From NCBI GenBank assembly GCA_023376005.1, contig CM042181.1, forward strand, positions 23,555,549 through 23,619,548: a stretch of DNA of 64,000 bases, given 5' to 3'. Below the pieces are notes generated by a model. It was not told the DNA's origin, did not search any database, and saw only the letters and a list, made by a program, of their open reading frames with translations. Shown here in pieces: positions 20,677 through 31,394 of this stretch (position 1 is its first letter; every line of letters begins with the position of its first letter). Made by a program: the position numbers and the translations under genes. Source of the stretch: Doryteuthis pealeii (lineage: Eukaryota > Mollusca > Cephalopoda > Myopsida > Loliginidae).

Positions 20677-20903
20677 CTCTTAACATCTTTTTTTCTATGT
20701 CCAGATCTCCATTCCTATAAGGATTTATCAAAAAATGGCTAAAAACGACCTTTTCATTTAAAGTTACCTGTTATTTTCCTTAAATGAAAGACTTCTAAAT
20801 ATGTTTAATATTACATTCAAACAAAGGCTATCATTTTGGGCAGATTAGGAAAACGAATGTGATATCTGGCCGAATGGAATGAGGCACTATAGGACGTTAA
20901 GAG
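20677..20903. mobile_element. piggyBac-type MITE, TTAA target site (copy 1, b)
   Basis: Bounded by TTAA at 20,673-20,676 and 20,904-20,907, with ends CTCTTAACATCTTT and ACGTTAAGAG. It is related to the element at 19,879 in inverted orientation: GGCCGGAAGTCACATTTATT there corresponds to the complement of AATGTGATATCTGGCCG here. Copy 2 of the pair is at about 60,518-60,750 and 61,316-61,542. Confidence 0.7.
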
Positions 20904-21095
20904 TTAATTTCCGCCCGATAAGGCGGGTTTTAAGCTAATTAACTAATATTTTTTTTTGCCATAGATAAAAATGTCGAGATTAGTCAAATTTACTATAAAA
21001 GGGAGGTAACTTTTTACTATAGAAGGGAGGTAACTTTTTACTATAGAGGGGAGGTAACTTTTAGTTGATTTACATTTAATTGCTTGAAAAATTTC

Positions 21096-22005
21096 ATAAT
21101 AATAATAATAATGTAATTTATTGTGTACAGTGCTCAGGTGCACCACAACTCATCAAAGTCTTATGTCAAGTACACAGAATAATGTTGTGTCAGGAACATG
21201 AACAGTTCACAGTAGTAATATGCATGTATGTATGTGTGTGCATGTGTATGTGGAGAGTGGCATCAGGTATAGTGTTGGCGGACTACAGGAAGCATGGAGG
21301 CTTTGAAAGATTCAGTGCTCTGGCAGCCTACAACAGATGCAGGCAGTTTATTCCATGTCTCCACAATTCTGAGCGTGAAAAAATGTTTCGAAAGTCACGT
21401 GAACAGTGCTGTTTTCTGACTTTGTAGGCATGCCCGCGTGTATTGGAGAGATGGAGATCAAAAAGGTGCTCAAGGTTGCTGTTGTTAAGATGATTAATGA
21501 CCTTATGAGCATTTACCAGGTCAGTTGCCAGACGCCGAAGTTTCAACGAATCCATTCCCAGGGCTGTGAGACGTTCAGAGTATGGCAGATTCCTGATGGA
21601 GGGTACTTGCCTGGTTGCACGTCTCTGTACAGTTTCTAGGAGGTTAATATTCTGAGAAAGGTAGGGGTTCCAGACTGGTGATGCAAACTCCAAGTGTGGC
21701 CGTACCATAACTTTGTACAGCTTCAAATAGATAGCTGGTGAGCGGCTGACAAAGGTCTTGCTGAGTGACGCCAGGACGCCCTCGGCCTTTTTGGCAATTT
21801 TGGAGATGTGCTTCGTCCAACGTAAATCATTGCTGACAGTAATACCCAGATCACGTTCACAAGAAGATTCCTTGATATTAGTGTTGTGGAGGGAGTATAT
21901 GTATGATGGATTTTTCCTCCCAAAATGCATGGTGGTGCATTTGTCCACAGCCAGCTTCAGTTGCCAGTCAGTGATCCATTGCTGCACTTTGTCTAGGTCT
22001 GATTG
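21096..22005 (-). pseudogene. CR1/Jockey-type LINE, 5' truncated at the duplication edge (copy 1)
   Basis: On the minus strand a frame of about 219 codons reads MQQWITDWQLKLAVDKCTTM, HFGRKNPSYIYSLHNTNIKE, then RDLGITVSNDLRWTKHISKI and RPHLEFASPVWNPYLSQNIN. These are the thumb and C-terminal parts of an RT. A one-base loss (ATGTTTCGAAAG against ATGTTTCCGAAAG in copy 2) breaks the frame near 21,390. The 3' end carries a (TAT/ATT)n tail at 21,096-21,112. The RT core is missing because similarity to copy 2 stops at 22,005. Confidence 0.85.
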
Positions 22006-24180
22006 ATTAAAAAGAACACCTTTTGCTTTTCACTGTATTGTATACTTTCTTTCCTTACTTTCTTACTTCTATTATTCTTCTTCCAGCATCTCTTCTAGTG
22101 TCTGGACTTCGTCTTGGGGACTTCGTGTCTGGTCTTCCATTGGGGATTTCTCTTTATCAGAAGCCCTGTGTCATTGGTAGATTTTAGATAATAACACAAG
22201 ACTTTGATTTAACTTAGATCATATTTTATTCTGAAATCCCCACCAGACTACCTGCGCAGATTGAGTCGGCCGCGTGCATAACACGACTTACCACCGTCGT
22301 GGGTTTTGCCGATCTCACTAAAATCTATTTCTAATCTAAACCGGAAGAGGGTCTTCTCCACCGATTCTCACGGTATCCACTGGAAGGAAGGATCAAGACT
22401 GAGGTCAAGCCTTGTCACCCATCCTTCAAGGCCACCAGCTGCAACTTATAACAGCCATTTTGATTTCTACAGTACTGTTCATAAATATTAGGAATCTAAT
22501 AATTATGTAACAACTGTAAACCCAGTTGTTTGTTTTTGCATTAGAATTTCACTGTAAGATTTTTAAAAAGTTTGTTCACGTATCTTTACAACCCAAAGGC
22601 TTAAGTTTTTATACTAAAATAGTTTTTGATTTTAATAAAAAAAAAATAGTTATTTCATGTTGTTGTTAATTCAATAGGAATTTTTTAAAGTTTTGATAAC
22701 TTTAAGCGAAAATGTTTAAATGTTTTTATATTAAAATAGTTTTTATTTAATCAGAAGAGAAATGCAAATATGTTTATTTAAATGAAAACATTTTTTTATT
22801 TACAAAATATTTTTTATGTTTATTTAAATAAAAGGATGCTGGGACCAAGTAACCAATAAATAACAATCTTTTTATGAAAAGCAAAAGGTGTTCCTTTCAA
22901 AATGGCTCCCAGCTGGGGTGCTTATTGATTACTTGGCCCAAAAATTTGTGTGATTCTGTAGGAATTTGCTTTTTTTTTTTTTTTTTTTTGACAAAGGAGA
23001 ATTTTGTCCAAGCCACAATGCTGTCATCGCGGAAATTAACATTGATCCCAGGGGACCATCTCCCTAGCCCCCACCTCCCGATTTAAAGGGGCAGGGCTGG
23101 GTTTATTGCCCAGTGCCTGAGGTCCCTCTCTTGAAGAGGAATGCCAACAAGATCAACATATTTTTTGCACATGCCTCACATGAGCTTCGGTTCATGGGTG
23201 ATCCCACATTAATAGGTGGGGGGTACAAGGTAAATAATGACAATGTGACAAAGATTAACATCTTTGTATTGAAAACGAAACATTGATTTCTTTCAACTTT
23301 AGCCGACATAGAAAAGTTAAATAATGCAAATGATATTTGTTCACTATATCTAAGTAGATATAGAGAAAATGGACTTTGGTTTTAGATCAAACTCCTGGAC
23401 CACTCAGTAAGAAACAAACTCAGTAATCATGTGAGATGGTCCCATTCCCCCTATCCCTGGAGAACATGTTCTTCTATTTGACTTGTCTCTTTCAAGCTTA
23501 GAATTTTGTTTTATCATTGAATGATTGATTTTAATGGTATGTCAACTAATCTGGGGTTATTTCTTGCCTCCAGGTTAGGGAATTGTGTACATTGTACATT
23601 TTTTGTGTATGTATGTTTGATATGTTTGACTATCGAATATGAATGATAATTTCTCAGCAGATTTATTTAACTCTTTGATGGGACCCTAACAAGTATTACC
23701 AGTCTGGGTCAGAGTGGACCTGAGAGTAATAGCAATGAAGGGGTACTCCATATTCACCAGAGCCTCAGGACTGGAGCTTCACCACTAGATGCAGTTTAGT
23801 GTCATACACAGGACACCCTTTTATTAGGGAGTTCTTACTCTGGGGATACAGTCAGCATAAAATGGTGAGCTGTTTGTAGGTGTGGCACTCCACCTCAGCA
23901 AAACAATCTCCCTTGTCTAGAGTTAGCAAAAAGGGGACAGAACTCCTTCACTATCCAGCTGATACAGACAATAGGCCACTCTGTTAACTTTACTTACTAC
24001 TGTTTTATAATGATGGTTTTGGCATTAAATAACCCATGATTGTTGATATGCCATTATACAAAGAAACCAAACCTTTCTTGGAGCCTTTAGCAGATTGTTA
24101 ACTTAGGACGTGTCAGTAAGGAAATTCTTTTCAGATTTTATTGTATTTAACTTATTTGTCTTTCTTTGTTTGAATTTTTG
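22006..24180. other. Unique region between the duplication edge and exon J
   Basis: Starts where copy 1 leaves copy 2. At about 22,180-22,500 there is a more GC-rich, CpG-containing segment (GACTACCTGCGCAGATTGAG, GCCGCGTGCATAACACGACT) of unknown origin. Then comes AT-rich sequence to 22,870. A GC-rich R2 copy lies at 23,030-23,225 on the minus strand, an R1-like fragment at 23,660-23,830, an S1 SINE fragment at 23,868-23,995, and an R1-type tail (GTTGATATGCCATTA) near 24,045. I found no ubiquitin-like exon here. Confidence 0.5.
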
Positions 24181-24900
24181 AGATGAGGCTTGATGATATG
24201 TATTTTTATTTATTTTTTGACTGTTGTCCTCATCTTTAATATTATACTAATACCGGCTAACCAGTGTCACCTAGGTAGAGGAGGGGGGGCCTTGTGTATA
24301 GATTTGTTTACTTTTGAGATGTATAAAGGCTGCTGGACATTTTTAAGTAGAATTTTAATACTATTTCTATGTATATTTTGATTTTTAAATATCTTCAAAT
24401 ATAAATCAAATCTTCATAATTTTTGCATAAAAGAAAGAACCGGCGATATTTAATGTTTATATATATTTACTTTGTCATTAATTGTTTTATTTTTGTAGTT
24501 TCCTCTGGACATACCCCCATATATACACCCACACAACTGCCCTTTATATATATATGTATAGATAGTATGATGGTAATTCCAACTATAAATAGCTGCAGGT
24601 ACTGCTCTTAGGCGAGAGCCAATATTCCAGTGGTCTACTTGGACAGTTGATTGACCACCTTCGCGAGTAACCTTCTCATTTGCATATGTTTGTACTACTG
24701 TTTCTTTGTTAATATATTTGTTTAACTCATTTATTCTGTTGTGTCTTTTTTCTGGCCCTTAACCAGGTCACAACATTTTGGATGATGTGCCCTCCCGTCT
24801 TCTTCTGGTATTTCTTGTAAATGGTTTACAAGAAACACCTGAAGAAGGCCAGAGGGCACATCAGTCAAAATGTTGTGATTATACCAATGAGGACAACATT
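24181..24900. repeat. F2-related foldback pieces
   Basis: A compact inverted repeat at about 24,765-24,890 pairs GGTCACAACATTTTGGATGA with its complement. Inside it are CTTCTTCTGGTATTTCTTG and ACACCTGAAGAAGGCCAGAG, as in F2. A split F2 edge (GATGAGGCTTGAT, CTGTTGTCCTCATC) is at 24,181-24,236. It ends about 80 bp before exon J. Confidence 0.65.
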
Positions 24901-24980
24901 CAAAAAAACGATTTATCAAAATTTTTCTTGCATTTTTATTTAACTAATTTATTTTCTTTCTTTTTTCTTTTTTTCTTTAG

Positions 24981-25025
24981 GATGATTTGCAAGAAGACAA
25001 ACAAAATCCAATGGAAACCACATGA
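24981..25025 (+). CDS. VCPIP1: Probable terminal exon J of the VCPIP1-like gene
   Basis: A long pyrimidine run ends in TTCTTTAG|GATGAT. In phase 0, which is what exon I requires, it reads DDLQEDKQNPMETT and stops at TGA. An AATAAA follows about 70 bp later. The acidic tail ending in a PMxx motif loosely recalls the end of vertebrate VCPIP1. If so, exons coding the middle and the ubiquitin-like region are missing or lie unrecognised between 19,812 and 24,981. It is not part of the duplication and has no second copy here. Confidence 0.55.
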   Translation, partial: DDLQEDKQNPMETT

Positions 25026-25097
25026 TGAAAAGATTTGTTATTAAGAAGACTGTGATGCTCAAAAATGATGGATGTGTATTCTTTATGTAAAGAATTT

Positions 25098-25103
25098 AAT
25101 AAA
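25098..25103 (+). terminator. Polyadenylation signal after exon J
   Basis: AATAAA lies 73 bp after the TGA of exon J. A GT-rich stretch (TGTGTGAGTGTGAGTGG) follows directly, as expected of a downstream cleavage element. Together they support a real transcript end here. Confidence 0.55.
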
Positions 25104-25409
25104 TGTGTGAGTGTGAGTGGATGCTGCTGGTTCCAGCTTCCTTTCTATTTCTATCAGCATCCAAAATAAAAAATAAAAAAAACACAAAATTTCCAAATCA
25201 GCTGAACTGTGGTTTTAGGGTCATCTGAAACATTTGTGACCCTTTTTTTTACCTGTGATGATTTGCGTAAACAACTCGGCTGTGATTGCGTGTCTGCAAG
25301 AGAAAATAAAAATTCTCTTGAAAATAAACAAAAATTTCAAAAAACAAAAAAATCAAATTGGCATTCAGATCTTTTTCTTTAAGAATGGATAATCGGAATA
25401 TAAATAGCT

Positions 25410-25740
25410 AGATAAATGAGAGTAACCTCCCTTTGTTTATTTCACTTTGATAAAGCATTATGTTTTGGTCGGCCATTTTCATTTCACTGTAATCAATACA
25501 ACTGCATGCTTTAACACGAAAATATCATAAAATGTGTTCTTAATAACAATTAAGTTCATTTCAAATAATGCACAAGCACAATCAAGAACATTTTATGATA
25601 TTTTCGTGTTAAAACATGCTGTTGTATTGATTCGAACAAATTCGTATTTTCAGTGTAGATTTACAGTGAAATGAAAATGGCTTCCTCAGAGTGAAATAAA
25701 CAAGGGAGGTTACTTTCATTTATGTAGCTAATGTTCAGAC
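25410..25740. repeat. Foldback element F4, complete
   Basis: Arms of about 130 bp: GTAACCTCCCTTTGTTTATTTCAC at 25,422 pairs with GTGAAATAAACAAGGGAGGTTAC at 25,691-25,713, and AACACGAAAATATCATAAAATGT pairs with its complement near 25,590-25,612. Non-coding. The rest of 25,104-27,010 is AT-rich downstream DNA with no gene recognised. Confidence 0.85.
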
Positions 25741-27014
25741 TACCTAAGATTGATAATCCTTTGTGTATATTCATTTTTAAAAAAAGAAACATTTTTCTTT
25801 TCAGGAGAAGATTTCATCATGGTTGTGTTTTATAGGGTAGGTTGATTTCAGAACTGTAACGTCTCCCATTTGGTGAAAGTTGGAAATTAACCTAAACAAT
25901 TACCACACAAAATATTTTTCTTTGCCTTTCAATCTTTTAAAATGTTATCACTGTTACATCTTAATTATTAGATAAAAAAGAATATATTGAAGGTGTCCAT
26001 GGTGATGGGGAGCATATTTTCAATTTGAATTCAAGTTATTAGAATAAGCCTAAACCAGGTTTGTCTATTTTACTGGAACTGGGTAACTATTCGAACTATA
26101 AATTGCAAACACACCATTAATTCTTGAATTATGTTTTAATAGGAAGTATCGGTTTGGTGTTTGTGTAGGTGGGTGAGGGGTGATATTTAAAAAAATGTTT
26201 TGTTTCAAGGTGAAGATTTTTACAAAATACAGAAAAGTTATTATAAATGGAATATTGAATTCTATAATTCATACAAATATCTGGTAATACTGAAACTGAC
26301 TTAACAGTGGGAATTTTTGTTAATATTAATTTAATTTTATTTATTAAAAATTCTGTTATCATTGATAAGAATGAAAATTTCTGGCATTGTATTTTTAATT
26401 TTACTTTCATCATTTTTCTTTCCTTTTTTAATCTTCATTATTTTTCTTCGACATTTTTCTTCTTATTAAATTTCTTCTCCAGAATAAACTATCTCTTACT
26501 TTCTACATATGGTTCAGTCTTACTTATAAAATTATACCATAGAATATAGACATGAACCTAATCAATACCATACAACATAATCCCCAATGATGCTAACACA
26601 TTGTTAAAACTAATTACTACAAAAGTGTAAATATAGATACACAACATATATTACTTCCTAACTGCTAGGCATGACATAACCCTAGATGAGTTGATATGCT
26701 ATTAAAATCAACCAACCAACCAACCAAGGTGTTTATATGGACCACTTTGAAAATTGTCAAATTGCATTCCTCGTGTTAGAAAGGATTGTTTTGTGTTGTG
26801 GTAAAGGTGACCAATTACTCGCATTTAAAGAGAAGTAGTAGATATGTAATAATAATGAATAAGAGGCAAAGTCAAATATTTGGTAATAGTATATTCATTC
26901 GATCAGGAATTCATATACATACTAACTCTCCATCTTGTGTCTGACAGCTAATTTATAAGACAGAAGATTCTTTTACGGTCTAGAGGGGTAGGTAGGTAAT
27001 CCTATAAAACAGTT

Positions 27015-27530
27015 TGTTTTGTTTTACGGCATATCAATCAACCTCAGTGAGTCATTCATTGTCGACAAGTTTTGAAATAAATTCATTTTTAATTGATGCT
27101 CAAATTTTCTTTTTTATAAACACATTTTTCTATTTAACCCATAACAGGTACTATCACTCCGGGTCAGAGTGGACCTGGGAGTAATGGTTAAAAGGGGTGC
27201 TCCACATTCCCCAAGCCTCTCCATCAGTTTAACTTAATTCCCAGGTCATGAAGACCTTTAGTCACCGCTTTCAAGCACATATATGATAAAAAAATGGTTG
27301 GGGCTTGCCATAAGGGCAATAGGGTCAGGACAATTATATAGGTGCTAGGGCTTGACATGACAAGCTGATTCGTTGGAGGGAGCCTCTCCAACCACCTGTC
27401 TAGCCTAAGTAAGACCCTAAGAGGAATGTTGCATGTCATGGACTGCTCAGCCATGAGGATTTCGTCCTTAAGCATCATGGCTCACAACCCATGGCCAACA
27501 GGTGGCCCCATTTGGGGAGTCTTTCCCCTC
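27015..27530 (-). repeat. Repeat R1, minus strand
   Basis: Starts GTTTTACGGCATATCAATCA and runs through CTATCACTCCGGGTCAGAG, TATATAGGTGCTAGGGCTTG and TCTAGCCTAAGTAAG to the CCCAACAGGTGGCCCCATTTGGGG-type end. Unlike 19,842, it has no nested MITE. Confidence 0.75.
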
Positions 27531-27773
27531 CATAGATATGTTTTTTTTTCTTTTTCTCAGCTGTTCATAAGTATCGCTGGACATTCTATGTATATCTCAT
27601 AGAACTTCATGTTAGACACGTCTTAGTGCAATATTTACAAAATTTGGTCTGATATATGAACCATCATGAATTGGTTTATCAAGCATTTTGCTTAACGACC
27701 AAAATAACATGATATGCAGTTAGAGTGTTGGAATAATCCACTTCTAAATTGTTATTTCTCTGAAATTTTTAGA

Positions 27774-27960
27774 TTAGGCTTGATAATTAGTATTATTTGG
27801 ATTATTCGGACTGTTGTCCTCATCTTCATTATTATCTGTACAGCGTTTCGGTCGATGTTCCCTCAGGCCTTCTTCAGGTATTTCTGGTCGGATTCGGGAG
27901 TTTTCTCGAACTCTGGAGCCTTCTTGTTGTAATAGGGAGCCATCACGGAACTTTGAAACC
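27774..27960 (-). repeat. Foldback family F2, single arm
   Basis: Shares ATTGTCCTCATCTTCATT, CGTTTCGG and CTTCTTCAGGTATTTCTGG with the F2 foldbacks, but the opposite arm is missing. Followed by non-repeat sequence to about 28,126. Confidence 0.75.
27838..27880 (-). ncRNA. Hammerhead-like motif in F2 half-element (candidate)
   Basis: On the minus strand it reads CTGAAGA, then A, then GGCCTGAGGGAACATCGACC, then GAAAC and GCTGTACAG. CTGAAGA fits the CTGANGA core and GGCC/GACC gives three of four possible stem II pairs. This is a single-arm F2 copy (27,774-27,960) outside the big duplication. Confidence 0.35.
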
Positions 27961-28126
27961 CAACCCTTTATGAAATCCACGGGGGTATCCTGTTCTCATT
28001 CTGCTAATCATAGTTGGGTACAAGTGTTAAGTTGTGTTAATTATTATTCTATGTTACTTTTCGCCTGTATGGCGAATTAGTAGACCCCCCCCCATCGACC
28101 GTAGGGAGACAATGCTTACGCTTTAA

Positions 28127-28371
28127 AGATGTCTGCAAGAAGACATTCCACATCAACACCAACACATAGGAGGTTGGTGCTGAACACCGAGCGGTCTGAC
28201 GCCTCTTTGTCAAACAAGGGACGAAAAGGAGTGAAAAAGATGAAAGAAGCTGCCACAAAAAGAGAGCCAGAAGGAAGGAGAGACAACAGCAAGTCAAAAA
28301 AGCATCACTTTATTTGCAGTCACTGCACCAGAGATTGCCATTCAAACATTGGACTACGCCGTCGTCTTTAG
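28127..28371 (+). pseudogene. LINE relic, ORF2 extreme C-terminus with zinc-knuckle-like tail
   Basis: A plus-strand frame of about 80 codons is basic and ends HHFICSHCTRDCHSNIGLRR then RL. The CxxCxRxCHSxIGL pattern is the typical C-terminal tail of a family of invertebrate and fish LINE ORF2 proteins. Upstream RT sequence is absent, so this is a short 5'-truncated copy. Confidence 0.65.
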
Positions 28372-28464
28372 CAGACGCAAAGATGCTAACAAGATTTGCA
28401 AATTGTAGCCATCTCTTAAAGACTTAAATAACTTTTTGGATATTTTTCAAACTGAAATTGGTTG

Positions 28465-28765
28465 GCAGAGACGATGGAGTAGTGTTAATTTTTTTTTTCT
28501 TTGAACTACATAACCTGGGTGGGTTCGCATGGAGGATAAGCTGTTGCCCATACAGCAAATCCCCCCCTCTCCATACTGCCGCTGTGATCCAAAGGTAAGG
28601 TACCAATGCGGTTTGGCAACGGTAGTGACGCAGGAGTTGATGGGTAGCACTGGATTTCAGCATCACACCACCTTTAGGGACTCCGGCTCCTGGTTTGTTT
28701 TCGGGGTTTCCTCCCCTAGCCTTTCGTTGAAAGGCAGGCTTATTCCGAAACTAAGCTAACATGTT
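28465..28765 (+). repeat. Dispersed repeat R4
   Basis: Homologous to 12,297-12,545 and 53,030-53,265, somewhat more complete at the 3' end (GGTTTGTTTTCGGGGTTTCC, GCCTTTCGTTGAAAGGC). No coding frame. An S1 SINE fragment follows at about 28,960-29,035. Confidence 0.6.
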
Positions 28766-30044
28766 CTTGTTTAGGTTAACTTGAGGCTACAAGGCCACAA
28801 TAGTTGTGCAGCCATTAAAATTCGAACTTACGGCAACAGCTAAACTATTTCATCATAATTCCACAGAAGGCATGAACGTGTTTTTCAATTTATCTTAAAC
28901 TGGGACCGTGTTTAATTTTCAAACATTACATACTGACTCAAGTCGAAGGTGTGGCCAAAAGACGGTACCAGCCAATCTCCACCTCAGACGCAAAAACAAT
29001 CTCCTTGGTCTAGCGCTAGTGAAAAGGAAAATTGAACTTTTTAGTACTCGATAGGTTTGTGTGCAACAAACAAAATAAAAAGAACAATAAAAACAAGAAC
29101 AAAAAAGAATTTCGAAACGACAACGCAAAAAGTATAAATGCATAACACAATTCCCTCATCGTTTTGCATAAAATAACCCCAGACAGGTTGACATAAATCA
29201 ATCAGTTTTTATGTAGCAACCATTCTGACGCACTTGCAGGTACTTTGAGTTGACCTGTTTTGTAATAATGGTCATTGACGACAAACCACTGAGTACATTT
29301 ATAATAAGTTGCAGTACTGTCTATGGATCTGAGGGTAGTATGGATCACTTTCTTTGTATCGTTAGTCAAGTAGTAGATTAACGTGACTGTAATGGTTTAT
29401 TGAATAATTGGAGGGATAGTTGTCATAATCAAGAATAGAACTTATAAAATTAAATAGAAAGAACGGTTGAAAGAATCGAACACAAATTATATATTTTAAA
29501 GTCGGATGGAATTCAGAAACGAAGGGTGAAGAGCTTTTCTCATGTAAACTTTGTTTCATATTGGTTTGAAAAAGATCGGGTTAATGAATTTTTTTATTTA
29601 GTATTTTTAGTATTCGATAGGATCGTGAGCCCCCCCCCCCAAAAAAAAAAACCTAACAAAAACCCTCTTAAGAAACAACTTCCCAAAACGTATAAATATA
29701 TAACGTGATTCCCTCATCTTTTTGCATAAAATAACCCCGGACAGGTTCACATACCATTAAATCAATCAGTTTTTATGTAGCAACGATTTTCACACACCCG
29801 CATGTACTTTGGTTAGACCGGTTTTGTAATAATGTTCATTGACGACAAACCACTGCTTCCGTTTTCACTTTTCAGCCACCGCCCATCTCTAAGAATGAAA
29901 AGGTATTTATTTGAGTCAACGTAAAAATTTAAAGTAATTCCGCTTTACATGTTTGTATTTATTTGGAAATCAAAACATCGATAGACAATCATTGTCCACA
30001 GTGAAAATCCTCATCACTTGTTGATTTTCAAAGATCGATGCTAT

Positions 30045-30750
30045 TGGTTGTTTTGTTTTACGACATATCAATCTTCTTTGAGGTAATTCAATAAAAAGGC
30101 CGCCCTGTCGGCTGGGGCGTTAGAATGCACTGACTGCACCTCTGCAGAGGGGTAAGCATCTCCCAATGGGGCCACCTGTTGGCCGTGGGTGGCGACCCGT
30201 GATGCTTAAGGATAGAACCCAGGTGGATGAGCAGTTCCTGACTTGCAATACTGCACTTTGGCCCTATCTTGGGCTAGACGGGTGGTCGGAGAGGCCCCCT
30301 CCGATCAATCGGCTGGTCACGTCACGCACTAGCACCTATATGATTGCCCCAACCCGATTGCCCTTATGGCAATCCAAAACCCTTTTTATCATATGGGTGC
30401 TAGAAGGCGGTGGCTGCGGGTCTACATATCCTGGGAATGACGTTAAACTATATCTGATGGTGAGGTTCCAGTTTTGGAAATTTGGGGAATGTGGAGCACC
30501 CCTTCATCACCATTGCTCCCTGGTCCACTCTGACCCGGAGTGGTAGTACCTGTTAGGGTCCCATCTATGGGTTAAATAGAAAACATGAGTTTATAAACAA
30601 AATTGTATTATCCATTAAAAATGAAATTATTTCAAAACTTTGTCAGCATTAACCATTTTTTTTTTACCAATAGAAGTATTCGGCATAAAATGACCCAAGG
30701 GGTTGACATGCCGTAAAACCCAACCAACCAACCAATCAATAAAAAGGATG
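30045..30750 (+). repeat. Repeat R1, most complete copy, with inverted ends
   Basis: Starts GTTTTGTTTTACGACATATCAA and ends TTGACATGCCGTAAAACCCAACCAACC. The two ends are inverted relative to each other (GTTTTACGRCATRTCAA), so the family has terminal inverted repeats of about 17-20 bp with a CAAC/CAAA-rich outer tail. About 700 bp and non-coding; an unclassified non-autonomous element. Confidence 0.7.
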
Positions 30751-31087
30751 AATTCTTAGGGAAATACAGACACAAATTACGTAACGCATTAATGTTTTAC
30801 TAAGATTAATATAGATTTAATATAATACATGCACTAATGATATAAAACTGGGTCAATAGATTTACAAGAGGACTAGAATTTCAAAAGTTTAAACCAGTAA
30901 GAAGTAAATAAAAAAGGAGCAATAAAAAAAAAGAGGATAGGGTGTAGCACGACGGATAGATAGAATCATTAATCACTTTTGCTTATCAACAGAAGGTAAA
31001 CTAAGCACTAACTTCAAAGGAACAAGCATTAGAGACAAAAGTTAATGTACTTTTAGGAGACATTTTCATTAACAAAGGACGAAGTTT

Positions 31088-31206
31088 GTTTACTGTACCT
31101 GCTGTTGCTTAAGTAGTCACCCAATTAAGTACTGATCAAGCTCATCACTGCTTAACTTCTGTGATCTAGCGGGAACCGGTTTCTTCAGCATGACTTGACC
31201 GTAATC
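31088..31206 (-). pseudogene. Full-length 5S rRNA-like sequence, unit 1
   Basis: On the minus strand these 119 nt align end to end with metazoan 5S rRNA. The start GATTACGGTCAAGTCATGCT matches GYCTACGGCCATACCACGYT. ACCGGTTCCCGCTAGATCAC then AGAAGTTAAGCA covers the box A and intermediate region. AGTACTTAATTGGGTGACTA corresponds to AGTACTTGGATGGGTGACCG. Substitutions in the stems make it non-functional. It could be a 5S pseudogene or the head of a SINE3 (5S-derived) retroposon. Confidence 0.8.
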
Positions 31207-31394
31207 AATATTGATGCATTTCGAATTGATAAGATCATGTTTCGAGATATTGTTACACGAGACAAATGTCATGGTCAGATTTAACGACTCTTATCGAATC
31301 TTGGCTAACCCCAAACAAAACGAACAAAATGGTCTGATTTGAAGGGTAATATATTTCTAGACTTCTCACGCAGCCAAAATAGGCACAAGATCAT

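Larger units (their letters stand above)
5550..22005 (+). repeat. Large direct duplication, copy 1 (about 16.5 kb)
   Basis: This block, with exons C to I and every intronic repeat, matches 45,705-62,649 in the same order and orientation. From about 6,560 onward the match is nearly perfect. The left 1 kb matches with many small indels on the copy 2 side. It ends sharply inside a LINE after GTCTGATTG, where the two copies diverge completely. Exon sequence differs at 6 of 789 positions. Confidence 0.95.
2797..25025 (+). other. VCPIP1: VCPIP1-like OTU deubiquitinase gene, copy 1 (exons A-J, 5' part outside window)
   Basis: This is the span of ten exons recognised by resemblance to vertebrate VCPIP1 (VCIP135), an OTU-family cysteine deubiquitinase that works with the p97/VCP-p47 complex in Golgi and ER membrane reassembly. 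All junctions are AG/GT and the phases chain without a break: A(1-1), B(1-0), C(0-1), D(1-1), E(1-2), F(2-2), G(2-1), H(1-0), I(0-0), J(0-stop). The pieces give about 362 residues. Landmarks in order are the GRNHYIPLVG motif, KAWGV, DKYIRKL, LVAD, CLNC, ESDPSLNSN and REHFPGEF. The catalytic cysteine half lies upstream of base 1. The gene assignment comes from remembered family sequence, not from a search. The order and phase agreement make it secure, but whether J is the true end is less sure. Confidence 0.85.
29310..31380 (+). repeat. Local tandem duplication, unit 1
   Basis: Segments 29,310-29,960 and 31,005-31,380 match 31,745-32,640 and 32,640-32,927 plus 33,471-33,570. Shared landmarks are TTATTGAATAATTGGAGGGA, CGAACACAAATTATATATTT and GGTTTTGTAATAATG, then the 5S-like block. 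Unit 1 alone contains 29,961-31,004, which includes a full R1 element. Confidence 0.85.

Noticed and set aside
22080..22180. Extra exon after CAG at about 22,088 between exons I and J
   Set aside because: The frame (SSSVWTSSWGLR-like) has no family similarity, phase does not demand it, and the sequence lies just beyond the suspicious junction at 22,005.
28140..28371. Zinc-finger host gene (CSHCTRDCHSNIG)
   Set aside because: The motif is the standard C-terminal tail of a LINE ORF2 group, and the frame lacks any further domain.
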